A DNA stretch of 64,000 bases, taken from positions 64,066,606 to 64,130,605 of the forward strand of contig CM022949.1 of the NCBI GenBank assembly GCA_012931725.1, given 5' to 3'. Of this stretch, positions 45,452 to 56,152 are shown piece by piece. The notes beneath the pieces were generated by a model, which worked only from the letters and a program-made list of their open reading frames with translations, was not told the origin of the DNA and searched no databases. A program made the translations under genes and the position numbers. Within the stretch, counting starts at the first letter, position 1, and the number at the start of each line of letters is the position of its first letter. The stretch comes from Litsea cubeba (lineage: Eukaryota; Streptophyta; Magnoliopsida; Laurales; Lauraceae).

Positions 45452-46500
45452 AAAACCCTGATTTCAGGAATCCGGCCGAGTGTCCGAACTCGAGGCCTTC
45501 TCCAGGGTCCAGGACCCGGAGCTTTAGGAAACGACCGAGTCTGGACTCGAGGCCTTTTCCAGGGCGGTAGACCCATGCTGTCCGGCCGAGTGTCCGAACT
45601 CGAGGCCTTCTCCAGGGTCCAAGACCCAGAGCTTTAGGAAACGACCGAGTCTAGACTCGAGGCCTTTTCCAGGGCGGTTGACCCGTGGGTTCAAAACCCG
45701 AGGACTTTAGGAATTCGGCCGAGTGTAAGAACTCCAGGCTGTATCCAGGGCGTAGACCCATGCTGTCCGGCCGAGTGTCCGAACTCGAGGCCTTCTCCAG
45801 GGTCCAAGACCCGGAGCTTTAGGAAACGACCGAGTCTGGACTCGAGGCCTTTTCCAGGGCGGTTGACCCGTGGGTTCAAAACCCGAGGACTTTAGGAATT
45901 CGGCCGAGTGTAAGAACTCCAGGCTGTATCCAGGGCGTAGACCCATGCTGTCCGGCCGAGTGTCCGAACTCGAGGCCTTCTCCAGGGTCCAAGACCCTGA
46001 GCTTTAGGAAACGACCGAGTCTGGACTCGAGGCCTTTCCAGGGCGGTTGACCCGTGGGTTCAAAACCCAAGGACTTTAGGAATTCGGCCGAGTGTAAGAA
46101 CTCCAGGCTGTATCCAGGGCGTAGACCCATGCTGTCCGGCCGAGTGTCCGAACTCGAGGCCTTCTCCAGGGTCCAAGACCCGGAGCTTTAGGAAACGACC
46201 GAGTCTGGACTCGAGGCCTTTTCCAGGGCGGTTGACCCGTGGGTTCAAAACCCGAGGACTTTAGGAATTCGGCCGAGTGTAAGAACTCCAGGCTGTATCC
46301 AGGGCGTAGACCCATGCTGTCCGGCCGAGTGTCCGAACTCGAGGCCTTCTCCAGGGTCCAAGACCCGGAGCTTTAGGAAACGACCGAGTCTGGACTCGAG
46401 GCCTTTTCCAGGGCGGTTGACCCGTGGGTTCAAAACCCAAGGACTTTAGGAATTCGGCCGAGTGTAAGAACTCCAGGCTGTATCCAGGGCGTAGACCCAG
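45452..46500 (-). repeat. Tandem array of Tat element 2, about 185-bp unit
   Basis: About five copies repeat every 184-185 bp. Each is made of three related sub-units of roughly 60 bp, which share GGCCGAGTGT, CAGGGYGKWGACCC and CTTTAGGAA blocks. The array lies between the pol stop and the antisense genes, the same place as in element 1. Confidence 0.9.
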
Positions 46501-46584
46501 TGCTGCCGGAATCAGTCAGAGAGAGACAACAAGTTGATGACAAGGCGAAAGCTGCTTTTATTGATTTTGAGACTCGATACATCT

Positions 46585-49500
46585 TTAGAAATAAAATTTC
46601 TTCAAGTGGGATGCATTCCATGGTCTCGGCAGTGGCTTGCCTTCCAAGTCTTCGAGCTTGTAGGCCGACTTTCCTGCCAGTGAGACTATTCTGAACGGGC
46701 CATGCCAGTTCGGGGCTAGCTTCCCTTCGTTTGGCTCTCTATCAGCTGGCAGGGTTTTCTTTAGAACCAGCTCTCCCGGGGAGAACTTTATCTCTCTGAC
46801 ATTTTGATTGTATGCCCTGGCTAACCGTTGCTGATAGTCGGTCAGTCGCAGGGCTGCTGCTTCTCGTCGCTCGTCTGCCAGCTCCAGCTCCATTGCCAGG
46901 TTTGTCTCATTTCGGCCTTGGTCGACCAGCTCTGTCCTCAGGGTAGGAAGGCCGATTTCCAAAGGAATGACCGCCTCCATCCCGTAGGCCAGAGAGAAGG
47001 GTGTTGCCGAGGTGGACCTCCTTGGAGTTGTTCTGTATGCCCACAGCACGCTCGGAAGCTCCTCTGTCCATCTGCCCTTTGCCTTGTCCAGTCGCTTCCT
47101 CAGGCCGTCCAGGATCACTTTGTTGGAGATTTTTGCCTGGCCATTACTCTGTGGATATGCCGGAGTGGAGTAATGATTTCTGATGCCGTGCTCTTGGCAG
47201 AAGTCTTTGAAGGACTTGGAGTCAAACTGAGTCCCGTTATCCGAAATCAGGGTCCGGGGGATGCCGAACCTCGTAAGGATGTTTTTCCAAACGAAGTTCC
47301 TGGAGTCCCTGTCCGTGATTGAAGACAACGGTTCAGCCTCTATCCATTTTGTGAAGTAGTCCGTAGCCACTATCAGCCATCTCTTGTTTCCTGGAGCTCG
47401 GTGAAGAGGCCCCACAATGTCCAGGCCCCATTGAGCGAAGGGCCATGGGCTAGAGAGGGGACTCAGATCTTGTGCTGGCTGATGGAGGGAGTGGGAGAAC
47501 TTCTGGCACTTCTCGCACTTCCTGGCGTAGACCTGCGCGTCTTTCTGCATGTAGGGCCACCAGTAGCCCTGGCTTATTGCTCTGTAAGCCAGGGATCGAC
47601 CTCTTATGTGACTGCCGCAGATTCCTTCATGGATCTCAAACAGGAAGTCGTCCACCTTGCTTGGATGGACGCATTGGAGGTATGGACCCGTGAAGGATTT
47701 CCTGTAGAGCTTGCCTTCAGGAGAGAGCCAGAATCGCGCTGCCTTGAGTCTGATCCTGTGGGCTTCAGCCTTGTCCTCGGGGAGCTGGTCGTCCTTCAAG
47801 TAGGCGACAATTGGATCCATCCAGCTTGGGCCGAGGTCAGCACAGAGGACAAGCCGAGATGAATGGAGTTCTAAGCTTGACCTTGGTACTGACCCGACCT
47901 CGATGGTCCTTTTCTTCCCTGCTTCGACGGCGGAGGCCAGGTTTGCAAGCGCATCTGCATGCGTGTTGGTATCTCTGGATATTTGCCTGACCTCGGCTTT
48001 CTGGAAATGAGAGAGCAGTTTTTTCGCAAGGGCTAAGTAGGCCGCCATCCTGTCGTCCCTGGCCTGGTAGTCTCCAGCGAGCTGGCTAGTTACCAGTTGA
48101 GAGTCGCTGAAGATCTCCAGGTGCTGGGCTCCGAGGATTCGGGCGCTGTTTAACCCTGCAATCAGTGCTTCGTACTCTGCCTCATTGTTCGTCGCTTTGA
48201 AGTCCAGGGTGAAGGCCTGCTCTATGACCAGTCCCTCTGGCGATTGGAGAACTATGCCGGCGCCAGCTCTCTTGGAGGTGGACGACCCGTCGACAAAGAT
48301 CTTCCATGCCGAGGTGGGAGACTGTACGACCTCAGTTTCTACTGGCTCGTGCCCTGTGCCCCCCAGTGCCGTGCCGAGCTGGGTCGGAGCCGGGTTGGGG
48401 GAGACGAATTCGACAATGAAGTCTGCCAGGATCTGGGCTTTGATCGCAGTTCGGGGACGGTACTGTATATCATACTGCCCCAGTTCAACTGCCCACTTTG
48501 ATATTCGCCCTGAAAAGTCAGCTTTCTTGAACACTGAACGGAGTGGATGCTCCGTGATTACCACAATAGTGTGGGATTGGAAATAATGGGAGAGCTTGCG
48601 GGAGGCACTGACGAGAGCCGACGCAAGCTTCTCCAATAGAAGGTACCTGGTCTCGACATCGAGCAGGGTCTTGCTCATGTAATAGATTGGCTTTTGAACT
48701 CCCTCGTCCTCCCTGATGAGGACGGAGCTCACTGCGTGATCCGAGACCGCAAGGTACAAATACAGAATCTCCCCAAAAGTTGGGGTGGAGAGTAATGGTG
48801 GTGTCATTAAATAAGTTTTGAGTGCGGCCAATGCCTGGTCGCACTCATGGGTCCACTGGAACTTCAAATTTTTCTTTAAAAGCTGAAAGAAAGGCCTGCA
48901 CTTATCTGATGACCGGCTGATGAAGCGGTTGAGTGCTGCAGCCATTCCTGTGAGCTTTTGAACTTCCTTCGTGGTAGAGGGGCTCTGGATGCTCTGAATC
49001 GCGGTGATCTGGTTCGGATTAGCCTCTATCCCCCTCCGCGTTACCAAGCTGCCGAGGAACTTGCCAGAGGCTACGCCGAAGGCGCACTTGGAAGCGTTTA
49101 GCTTGAGCTTGTATGCGCGGAGGATGTCGAAGACTTGGCCGAGATCCGCCAGATGGTCGCCGGAATGCACTGATTTGACGACCATGTCGTCGATGTACAC
49201 CTCTACCGTTCGGCCGAGCTGAGCATGGAACATTTTTGTGACGAGGCGCTGATAGGTTGCCCCCACGTTCTTTAGCCCGAAGGGCATCACCTTGTAGCAG
49301 TAAGTGCCACGGGGGGTTATGAATGATGTTTTCTCCTCGTCTGGCTCGTAGAGCGGGATCTGGTGGTAGCCTCTGTAGGCGTCGAGGAAGCTCATTCGGT
49401 CGTGACCAGCGGTGGCGTCGATCAGTTGGTCAATCTTTGGAAGGGGGAAACTATCTTTAGGGCAGGCCCTGTTCAAGTCTGTGAAGTCCACGCACACCCT

Positions 49501-50808
49501 CCACTTTCCGGTTTTCTTCTTGACCACCACCGTGTTGGCCAGCCATACCGGGTACTGGACTTCCCGGATGGCTCCTGCCTTTAGCAGGTTGTCGATCTCT
49601 TCGACGACCGCATCTGTCTGCTGCAGCCCTGTCCTGCGGGCCCTCTGCACTACCGGCTTGTGGTCGGGGTCCACATTCAGCTTGTGGCACATGACCTCGG
49701 GGTCGACCCCAGGCATTTCGCTTGGGCTCCAAGCGAAGACGTTGACGTTCTGCATTAGGAACCGAGAGAGTTCGGCCCTCTCCTCGTCTGGCAGCTGGGT
49801 GCCAATCAGGAAGAACCTGTCTGGATCTGCCGGGTTTAGCCTGACCTCGGCCAGGTCCTCGATGCTCTTCTTCTCAGGATCTCGGCCGATTTCATCGAGG
49901 CCTTTCTCGAACTCGGCGAGGTTGACGCGCTCTGGCTCCTTCACTGCCGGGACGGCGGCCAGCATGCACTGCCTGGCTTGCTGCTGATCTCCCTCCACTG
50001 TGACTACTTCCATCTTGCCCTCCTTGTTCTCATGGACGAACTTCAGCTTCTGGTGGAGGGAAGAAGGGACTGCTTCTAACTTGTGGAGCCACGTTCTGCC
50101 CAGAATGACGTTGTAGGGAGAAGGGGCGTCCACGACTAGAAAGTCGGCCGACACGGAGGCCCCACCAACTCGGGTCTCCAGGGTGATCCTGCCCTTGGGG
50201 TAGACTGGCGTGGCGGACAACCCTAGTAGGGGTGCTCGGACCTCCGTGAGGTCTGCTTCGGAAAGTTTCATCTTCTTGAAGCAGTCGTAGTAGAGGACCT
50301 CGGAGGAGCTGCCGGAGTCGACGAGGGTCCTCTTCACTGTGAAGTCTCTCTGCTTCATGGTGAGGAGTAGGGGGTCGTTGTGAGGGAGCTGGATTCCCTC
50401 TAGGTCTCTGTCCGAGAACAAGATGGCGGGTCGGTCGCGGCGGGCTTTCTTGGATGCCGGGGCGAGCTCGGCTTTCATTACTTCCTTCCCGTGCGAAGCC
50501 CGCCTGGCTTCGGCACGGGCCTGGGAGCTGTCCCGGGGGGAGGAAGTGGGAACTGAGGACGCCAGATGGATCACGTTAATGATCTTCTCTGAATCCTCGC
50601 TGTCTGGAGCCTGGACTGCGCTCTGGTGAATCCGGCCCTCGCTGCCGCCGGCATCACCTGCCTTGACGAATTCTGGAATGTGGCCTTCTTCGGCTAGCTT
50701 CTCCAGGTACCACTGCAAAGTCTTGCAGTCCTCGGTCTTGTGCCCATTACCCCTATGGAAGGAGCAGTAGAGCTGGCTTCGGCTGCCGGAGGTGGGCTCA
50801 TTCTTCAA
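46585..50808 (-). CDS. Tat element 2 Gag C-terminus and Pol polyprotein
   Basis: The 1407-codon ORF is uninterrupted; its first Met is internal to the gag-pol frame. Domains by residue: gag zinc-knuckle-like CSFHRGNGHKTEDC (15-28); protease TLVDSGSS (Asp164); RT 425-610 with FGLKNVGATYQ and catalytic YIDD (538-541); RNase H about 700-800. A second, archaeal-type RNase H follows at about 834-960 (FVDGSS Asp840, Glu878, FSDS Asp902). Integrase has zinc ligands His1060, His1067, Cys1098 and Cys1101 and a core with Asp1130 and Asp1190. The third catalytic residue, normally Glu in NGQAE, is Lys1226 (codon at 47131-47133, AAA). No chromodomain follows. The ORF is long and clean, but integrase is predicted inactive. 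The stop at 50986-50988 separates it from upstream gag. Confidence 0.93.
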   Translation of the reverse strand: MKNEPTSGSRSQLYCSFHRGNGHKTEDCKTLQWYLEKLAEEGHIPEFVKAGDAGGSEGRIHQSAVQAPDSEDSEKIINVIHLASSVPTSSPRDSSQARAEARRASHGKEVMKAELAPASKKARRDRPAILFSDRDLEGIQLPHNDPLLLTMKQRDFTVKRTLVDSGSSSEVLYYDCFKKMKLSEADLTEVRAPLLGLSATPVYPKGRITLETRVGGASVSADFLVVDAPSPYNVILGRTWLHKLEAVPSSLHQKLKFVHENKEGKMEVVTVEGDQQQARQCMLAAVPAVKEPERVNLAEFEKGLDEIGRDPEKKSIEDLAEVRLNPADPDRFFLIGTQLPDEERAELSRFLMQNVNVFAWSPSEMPGVDPEVMCHKLNVDPDHKPVVQRARRTGLQQTDAVVEEIDNLLKAGAIREVQYPVWLANTVVVKKKTGKWRVCVDFTDLNRACPKDSFPLPKIDQLIDATAGHDRMSFLDAYRGYHQIPLYEPDEEKTSFITPRGTYCYKVMPFGLKNVGATYQRLVTKMFHAQLGRTVEVYIDDMVVKSVHSGDHLADLGQVFDILRAYKLKLNASKCAFGVASGKFLGSLVTRRGIEANPNQITAIQSIQSPSTTKEVQKLTGMAAALNRFISRSSDKCRPFFQLLKKNLKFQWTHECDQALAALKTYLMTPPLLSTPTFGEILYLYLAVSDHAVSSVLIREDEGVQKPIYYMSKTLLDVETRYLLLEKLASALVSASRKLSHYFQSHTIVVITEHPLRSVFKKADFSGRISKWAVELGQYDIQYRPRTAIKAQILADFIVEFVSPNPAPTQLGTALGGTGHEPVETEVVQSPTSAWKIFVDGSSTSKRAGAGIVLQSPEGLVIEQAFTLDFKATNNEAEYEALIAGLNSARILGAQHLEIFSDSQLVTSQLAGDYQARDDRMAAYLALAKKLLSHFQKAEVRQISRDTNTHADALANLASAVEAGKKRTIEVGSVPRSSLELHSSRLVLCADLGPSWMDPIVAYLKDDQLPEDKAEAHRIRLKAARFWLSPEGKLYRKSFTGPYLQCVHPSKVDDFLFEIHEGICGSHIRGRSLAYRAISQGYWWPYMQKDAQVYARKCEKCQKFSHSLHQPAQDLSPLSSPWPFAQWGLDIVGPLHRAPGNKRWLIVATDYFTKWIEAEPLSSITDRDSRNFVWKNILTRFGIPRTLISDNGTQFDSKSFKDFCQEHGIRNHYSTPAYPQSNGQAKISNKVILDGLRKRLDKAKGRWTEELPSVLWAYRTTPRRSTSATPFSLAYGMEAVIPLEIGLPTLRTELVDQGRNETNLAMELELADERREAAALRLTDYQQRLARAYNQNVREIKFSPGELVLKKTLPADREPNEGKLAPNWHGPFRIVSLAGKSAYKLEDLEGKPLPRPWNASHLKKFYF

Positions 50809-52334
50809 GGGCGGAGGGTACTTGAAGAACGGCTTGGACCTGATCTTGGTCAGGATGCGGTAGATCGGCTCCTTGAAGACGACGCTGACGCTCTGACTGG
50901 TGCTGGAGGGAGGTCTGGGCTTCCAGGTGCCCCCAGACCTGGACGACGAAGGCTTCGCCGAACTGGAGACCCAGGCCTGCTTGGGCTAGTGCTTCTGGGA
51001 GGGCCTCCCGCCTCTCTGCCGAGGCTGGCTACTCTTCTGCTCGGGCTCCGGATGCCCGTCCTGATCCCTGGCTCGGATCTCGTCTTCCTCCTGGGCGATG
51101 AAGCGCTTTATCCGGGACATCAACTCTGGCATGGATTCTGGAGGGTTCCCGGCCAAGTCTTTTCGCAAGTCGTTGCCGGGGATCAGGGCATGCTGGAAGG
51201 CGTAGATTGCTATCTCCTCCTGGTGCCCTCAATCTGGCTGTAGACCGCCCAGAATCGCTGGGCGAACTTGGCGAGGGTCTCACCCTGCTTCATTCTCAGG
51301 GCAAGGAGGTCCCCTTCCTTCTTGGGGACGATACTGTAGGCTTGGAACTTCTTCAGGAAGGAGAGCTGGAGCTCCTTCCAACTCGAAATGGACTTCTCTG
51401 GGAGAGAACAGAACCACTTCAGGGGGAGGTCACCCAAACAGGAGGAGAAGATTTTACAGTTTAGGTGGCCCTCGTTCCCCCAGATGGACATCTTCTGGGA
51501 GAAGTGTCAGAGGTGAGCGGATGGGTCGGACAGTCCGTCATAGGGGACGAACCGCGGGACGGAGAACTTTCTGGGCAAGGGGGTGCGCTCGATCTCTTTT
51601 GTGAAGGGAGAGCCCCCCAGATCAGTGTGACCACAGATCTGCTTCTGGTCCTGTACGTCCAGGTTGTGCTGGAGAGCCAATCTGACGCGCTAGTCAAATC
51701 GCTCCTGCTCATCGTCCTTCTCTGGAGTCTGAGCTCTGAGCTTTCGCTTGGGGTGGTTCGGGCTACGATGGCTATGAGTTCGGCCATTGCGGCTATGATG
51801 ACTCCGGCTGTTGCTCGAGCCTTCGTCATGAATCTGGCTCCGTTTATGGTCCAGATGATTTCTGAGGTCCTCGCGGGGAGGCCGGGCTGCCCTGCTGGGG
51901 GCGTCCCTCTTTTTCCCTTGAGGCTCAGAGACCTGCCTCAAGGAGGCAGTTTGCGCTGCCCTCAGCTGCTGCTGGAGCTCGCGAATCAGCTGCTCTTTCT
52001 TCTGGAGGAGAGCAGTTTGGGCTTCGAGAACCTCTCCAGTGGCAGGGGGTTGAGCGTGGCGCGTCTCTCCTACGGCCACGGCTTTGTCCTTCCGAGGACG
52101 CTCATGCCGACGCTCATCGCGTCTGGGTGGCATGACTTCTTCTACTGAGATCGAGGCCTCGAGTCCCTCTTGGAGTGGGAACTCGACAAAGAGCTGAGAG
52201 CCTAAGCGGCCCTCGCCTGCAGACGTGCCATGCACCGTGCGGGAGCGCCCTTGAGGAGGGACGTCCGTTGACGGTGGTGGCAGCTCGAGCGCTGCTCTCG
52301 AGGACTCTACGCCCTTCCTAGCTTTCGGAGGCAT
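50809..52334 (-). pseudogene. Broken gag of Tat element 2
   Basis: Gag begins at ATG 52334 (MPPKARKGVESS) and is open to a TAG at 51690-51692, where element 1 has Lys. A TGA near 51512 replaces an Arg codon. A one-base deletion near 51215-51225 shifts frame after YSQIEG. Another TAG ends the frame at 50986-50988. All conserved gag blocks seen in element 1 are present between the breaks. The damage suggests inactivation after or shortly before insertion. Confidence 0.88.
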
Positions 52335-52394
52335 GGCTTCTGAGAGGTTGAGGTTAAGAAGGTTGGGAAGGTTTGGGAAGGTTGGGATATTACT

Positions 52395-52412
52395 TTCCCA
52401 CAGACGCGCCAA
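52395..52412 (-). promoter_or_regulatory. Primer-binding site of Tat element 2
   Basis: On the minus strand TTGGCGCGTCTGTGGGAA follows the 5' LTR. It differs from element 1 by loss of one C (GCGCC against GCGC). Confidence 0.65.
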
Positions 52413-52413
52413 T

Positions 52414-53301
52414 TGTAGGTGCAGAAAATAATGACCCACAATAACGGGGGAGCCTTAGAGGACTTATCCGATGATGGTGATGACTGGGTGCCGTCCGAAA
52501 GCCTGAAAGGGGAAGAACACACGGTCAGAGGACCCTGGCCTGGGCGGCGCAAGGCTCTCCGATGCCAAAGTCAGTGAAGGAACTGGAACAATGGAAGGAG
52601 AGGAAGAAGAGAGGCAGAGTAACAGCTCTATGAGTTGTATTGTGCGTACCTTGCATGTGGAAATGCAATCCTTTTATAGACGATTTGGAAGATATCTTGG
52701 ACGATATCTTGGCATGGGTCTCATGATTCGACTGGGAAGTCATGATCAGCCCACGTTGCAATTAATGCGGTCCAATCCAGCCCACTCTGCATTAAATGCG
52801 CGTCGGATCAGCCCACGTCGCATTTAATGCGCGTCTTGTTGGGCCAGATCGTGTTGGACGCCTTTGGCGGTAGGATATTATCAGATCTGCCCTCGGGCCT
52901 TGCCCTGATGTGGCCTCAGCCGCTGGATGCCGCCCTGTTAGGATTTGGCGAAAATTGTGAGCGGCTGGATGTCGTGTCTGTCCCTCTAGCTCGTGCCCCT
53001 ATCCCTCCACGTGCCTGGTGACGTGGGGGATGAGGGGCGTGAGTGGAGACTCTTTCTGGCTTCGGCTTCCATCTCGGCTTCTTCAGCCGAGGTGGAGCTC
53101 CCTGCCGAGATGGCACCTGGGGGTGGACCAGTTCGGCGCTAGGGGCCCGGAACTGCCTGACTTCGGCCGGACCCCCTGTCCTGGTAGCCGGGGTGAGCTT
53201 GGTGTCACGTGGATGGCACGCGGATGGCACGTGAGAGTGCTTAGCCTCATCTGATGGCTGTGATTAGCATTATCCTGTGGTTCTGGAAATCTCCCCACAC
53301 A
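52414..53301 (-). repeat. 5' LTR of Tat element 2
   Basis: The 888-bp LTR has minus-strand TATAAAAG at about 52672-52679. It differs from 40364-41251 at about eight sites. Confidence 0.95.
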
Positions 53302-53306
53302 TGACT

Positions 53307-54028
53307 GATAATGTGATTAATATAAATAATTAACAGTACATAAGATTGTACTAATCATGTTATTAGTTGTGCTCGATCTTATAGTGTAATTAACTTCTAT
53401 TTAAGTGAAATTTAAAGATATATTATGGGAGGGGATCATTCATTTGGTACGAACCAGTTTATCAATAGATGAAGCTAGTACAAAGCACTAAGGATCCGGA
53501 CTCTTTTAGAATGGTCTTCCATTAAATGTAGGAACACTTATACTCTTATAGGGCACTTTCAATTCACAGCAAATCGTATGTATATTCACAGTGGTGGGTT
53601 GCATGTGCAGGGACATTGAGGATATAATAAAAAAAAGGCCAAAATATCATTTTTAATCAAATAATTTTGAACTCTTAATTTTAAGAAGGACTTTTACCTA
53701 AAAAAATGGGTTAGAATCATTAGTTACGATTAATGATTCAATTTTTTAAATTTACTATTAAGTGTTATGTACACCCTCACACGCTGTCTAACATGAAGCT
53801 ACCTTGTGAGTTGCATTATCACAATTGCTTTTTATTGCTATTTGTGTATTATTTTTGAAATTGAAAGTTCGGGGGGGGGGGGGGGGGGTTTGCAAATATG
53901 GGGAGCTCAAATCTTGTCCAATTTTAATTTTCTAATGCCAATTATGTTTGGGTGAAGGTTAATTAACTTGAGTACAGGTAAAGTCTCTAAGATATGCATG
54001 AATAAGTAAAAAAGCCAACAACCATATT
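53307..54028. other. Intergenic DNA with an 18-G run
   Basis: AT-rich host sequence without genes. A run of 18 G lies at 53871-53888, which is unusual and prone to sequencing or assembly error. Confidence 0.55.
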
Positions 54029-56152
54029 GTCGGATGTGAATCTCGACACCCCCGCACGAGGAAAAGGCATTGGGCGTGGGGAATCTTCGTTCATCTAAAT
54101 TTATGCTATTTGAATTTTACATCGAAAGTGAGGATTCCGACTATCCTCAAAATCAATGGATCACGATCGCCAGCTACGGTAACGGCCGTAACACCGTTCT
54201 TCGACGAAAGCCGAAGAAATGTAGGGAGAAAATAAGTGGGTGGGTTCTTCATCTCGTCTAATGTGCTGCCGGCAACACATGACGGTTGTCCTGTCACATT
54301 AATTTGGGTCTCTTTGGGTATGTTTAATATAGGGTCAATTCAGGGTCAAGAGTTAAAGTCCGAATAAAGGTTAATTCTCACACAACTAAATCATAGTATA
54401 TCCAAGTAAAATAACTAAAATAAATGGGGGGAGGTGCCAAATATTTAAGAAGAGGATTGGCCCCGTTCCCGGGTACCCCCTTCAAATCCCTTGGCAAAAC
54501 AGGGTTTAAAGGCTGACGTTTCAAACCAAAATGATGATGCAAATGAGACTTTGACTTGTGATTTCTGTGTTTTTCGTGTGCGATACACGAGTGATAAAAA
54601 TAAAAGGCCAATGGGCCGTAATTAATTGGAGGTGGCCGATGGGCCAGTGTTTGTTTTAGGGTGGCCGATGGGCCGTGATTGTTTAAAAGTGTGTGCAAAA
54701 TCACTCGTCTCATCTCGTCATTCTCATTTATTCAATTTTAGAAGTCAGTTCATCATTTCCTTTTATCATTAAGTTCGATTAAATATCTGGCACCTGAGGT
54801 GGAGGAAGAAATAAAGAAAAACTATTTTTGGCTTATTTTGTTGGTTTTATAGTTTTTATGGATTTTTTTATATTGGGCTAGAAGGGCCTAACTAGGGGAT
54901 TTACTTGGATTTACGTAATTAATGCTTTATTACTGATCATCGGATTAAACCTAAGGTCCTAGACCGCCCACATCATCTCTCCCAATTCCCTAATGGAATA
55001 GGAAGAGTGATAGGGCGAAGCCTAATGCCCTAAGGTACCTAAAGAACTTATCCGATCTATTCCTAGTGTACAAATAGCCTAAGTTTGATAGTTCTTGCGC
55101 CTAAGTAGTTTGTTGGGTAAGATCTTAATTGATTCGATTTGTTTTGAGTTGTGATTTGATTGAGAGTGGCTGAGGGTGTTTTAGGATTCTGATTAATGTG
55201 TTTTTAAATATTTTAAGGTTATGTTATTTTCAATTTAAATTAGAATTCCAAAAAAGTATTCGAAAATCGCAATTCAAGATTAAAATAGGGTAGGCGCCCG
55301 GGGGGTGGATCCTGACAGTTTATGCTTTTCAGACTTTTCAATCTCTTTCCGGAATTCTGAGGGTTTTTACTTGATGAATTTAAATGTCTAAGATTGTTTT
55401 AAGTCTCTGATGCTCTAATGTCAAAGTGATGTGGGTCCGGGTTTTGAAACAAAATCGAGAGTTCGTGTTCTAGTGCAACTGGAAGGATAGGCACCAAAGG
55501 GGTGGCGCCTAGGTGAGTATGGCAGGATGGGCGCCCGCCCAAGGGGTGGTGCCCAGGTGGATTGCTTGTGATTTTCAACTATTTCGGATGGGAGTTACTT
55601 ATTGGTCCTTTGGTCCGGGGATTGTCTTAGGTTCTGGTCTTAATTAGTTTAAGTTATAAGGTGTTAAATATTGGTTTTCAGTTGAGTTGATAGAATAGGG
55701 TTGAAGTGTAGGCTAGGCGCCCAGAGGGTGGTGCCCAGATGAATTGATAGGCTAGGAGCCCAGGGAGTGGTGCCTAGATGGATTGATAGGCTAAGCGCCC
55801 AAGGCGTGGTGCCCAGATGGATGCCTTATGGTTTGGTCGGTTCCAAAGGGTTTTGGGTATTAAGTCCGGATCGATTAAGGTTTCAATGTTTTTTAAGGTT
55901 AAAAGTGTTTTATTATGTTGGTTGGGATTGGTTTGAGGTTTTAATTAATCGGACTAAGTTTTAATTTTTAAATGATGGTCTCCCAAGGAATGGGCAGGGT
56001 AGGCTCCCATGGGATGGTGCCTATATGGATTGACAGGCTGGGCGCCCAAGGAGTGGTGCCCAGGTGACTGTCTTGAGGTCGGGGTTGGTTTTGTGTTTCT
56101 AGGTTGATTCGAAGTTGGATTTTTATGGAATTTGACGTATTTTGATGAAGGG
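54029..56152 (+). mobile_element. LTR-like region G (left part)
   Basis: Its start is uncertain; TGTCGGATGTGAATCTCGACACCCC at about 54028 resembles LTR starts of the D/E/F type. It holds the G motif cluster (55293-56060). It is interrupted at 56153 by solo LTR D and continues at 61016-61130, where GGGTAGGCTCCCAAGGGATGG resembles 55996-56016. Class and borders are not proven. Confidence 0.4.
55293..56060 (+). repeat. Paired-motif cluster G (GGCGCC/GGTGCC, mostly 14-bp spacing)
   Basis: Pairs such as GGCGCCCAGAGGGTGGTGCC recur. Start positions are 55490/55504, 55530/55548, 55716/55730, 55755/55769, 55794/55808, 56002/56016 and 56041/56055, plus a degenerate pair at 55293/55307. All but one are spaced 14 bp. 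Units are often followed by AGATGRATTGATAGGCT. One more first member lies near 61111 beyond solo LTR D. Confidence 0.85.

Larger units (their letters stand above)
40364..53301 (-). mobile_element. Tat-type Ty3/gypsy element 2, full size, reverse-oriented
   Basis: Two 888-bp LTRs (40364-41251 and 52414-53301) with TGACT duplications at 40359-40363 and 53302-53306. On the minus strand the order is LTR, primer site, gag (broken), pol (long ORF), tandem array, a region with two plus-strand transcription units, polypurine tract, LTR. The LTRs show about eight differences by eye, mostly C/T changes. The archaeal-type second RNase H, the long DSG protease-RT-RNaseH-integrase ORF without chromodomain, and the antisense gene fit the Tat lineage, where Grande-type elements also carry an antisense gene. 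It is the obvious relative of element 1. Confidence 0.95.

Noticed and set aside
45691..46621. Series of similar 62-84 residue minus-strand ORFs
   Set aside because: They repeat every 184-185 bp with the tandem array and have no start or stop conservation beyond it.
54061..54297. Short ORFs on both strands in the 54.1-54.3 kb region
   Set aside because: They are overlapping chance frames in LTR-like region G, with no recognisable domain.
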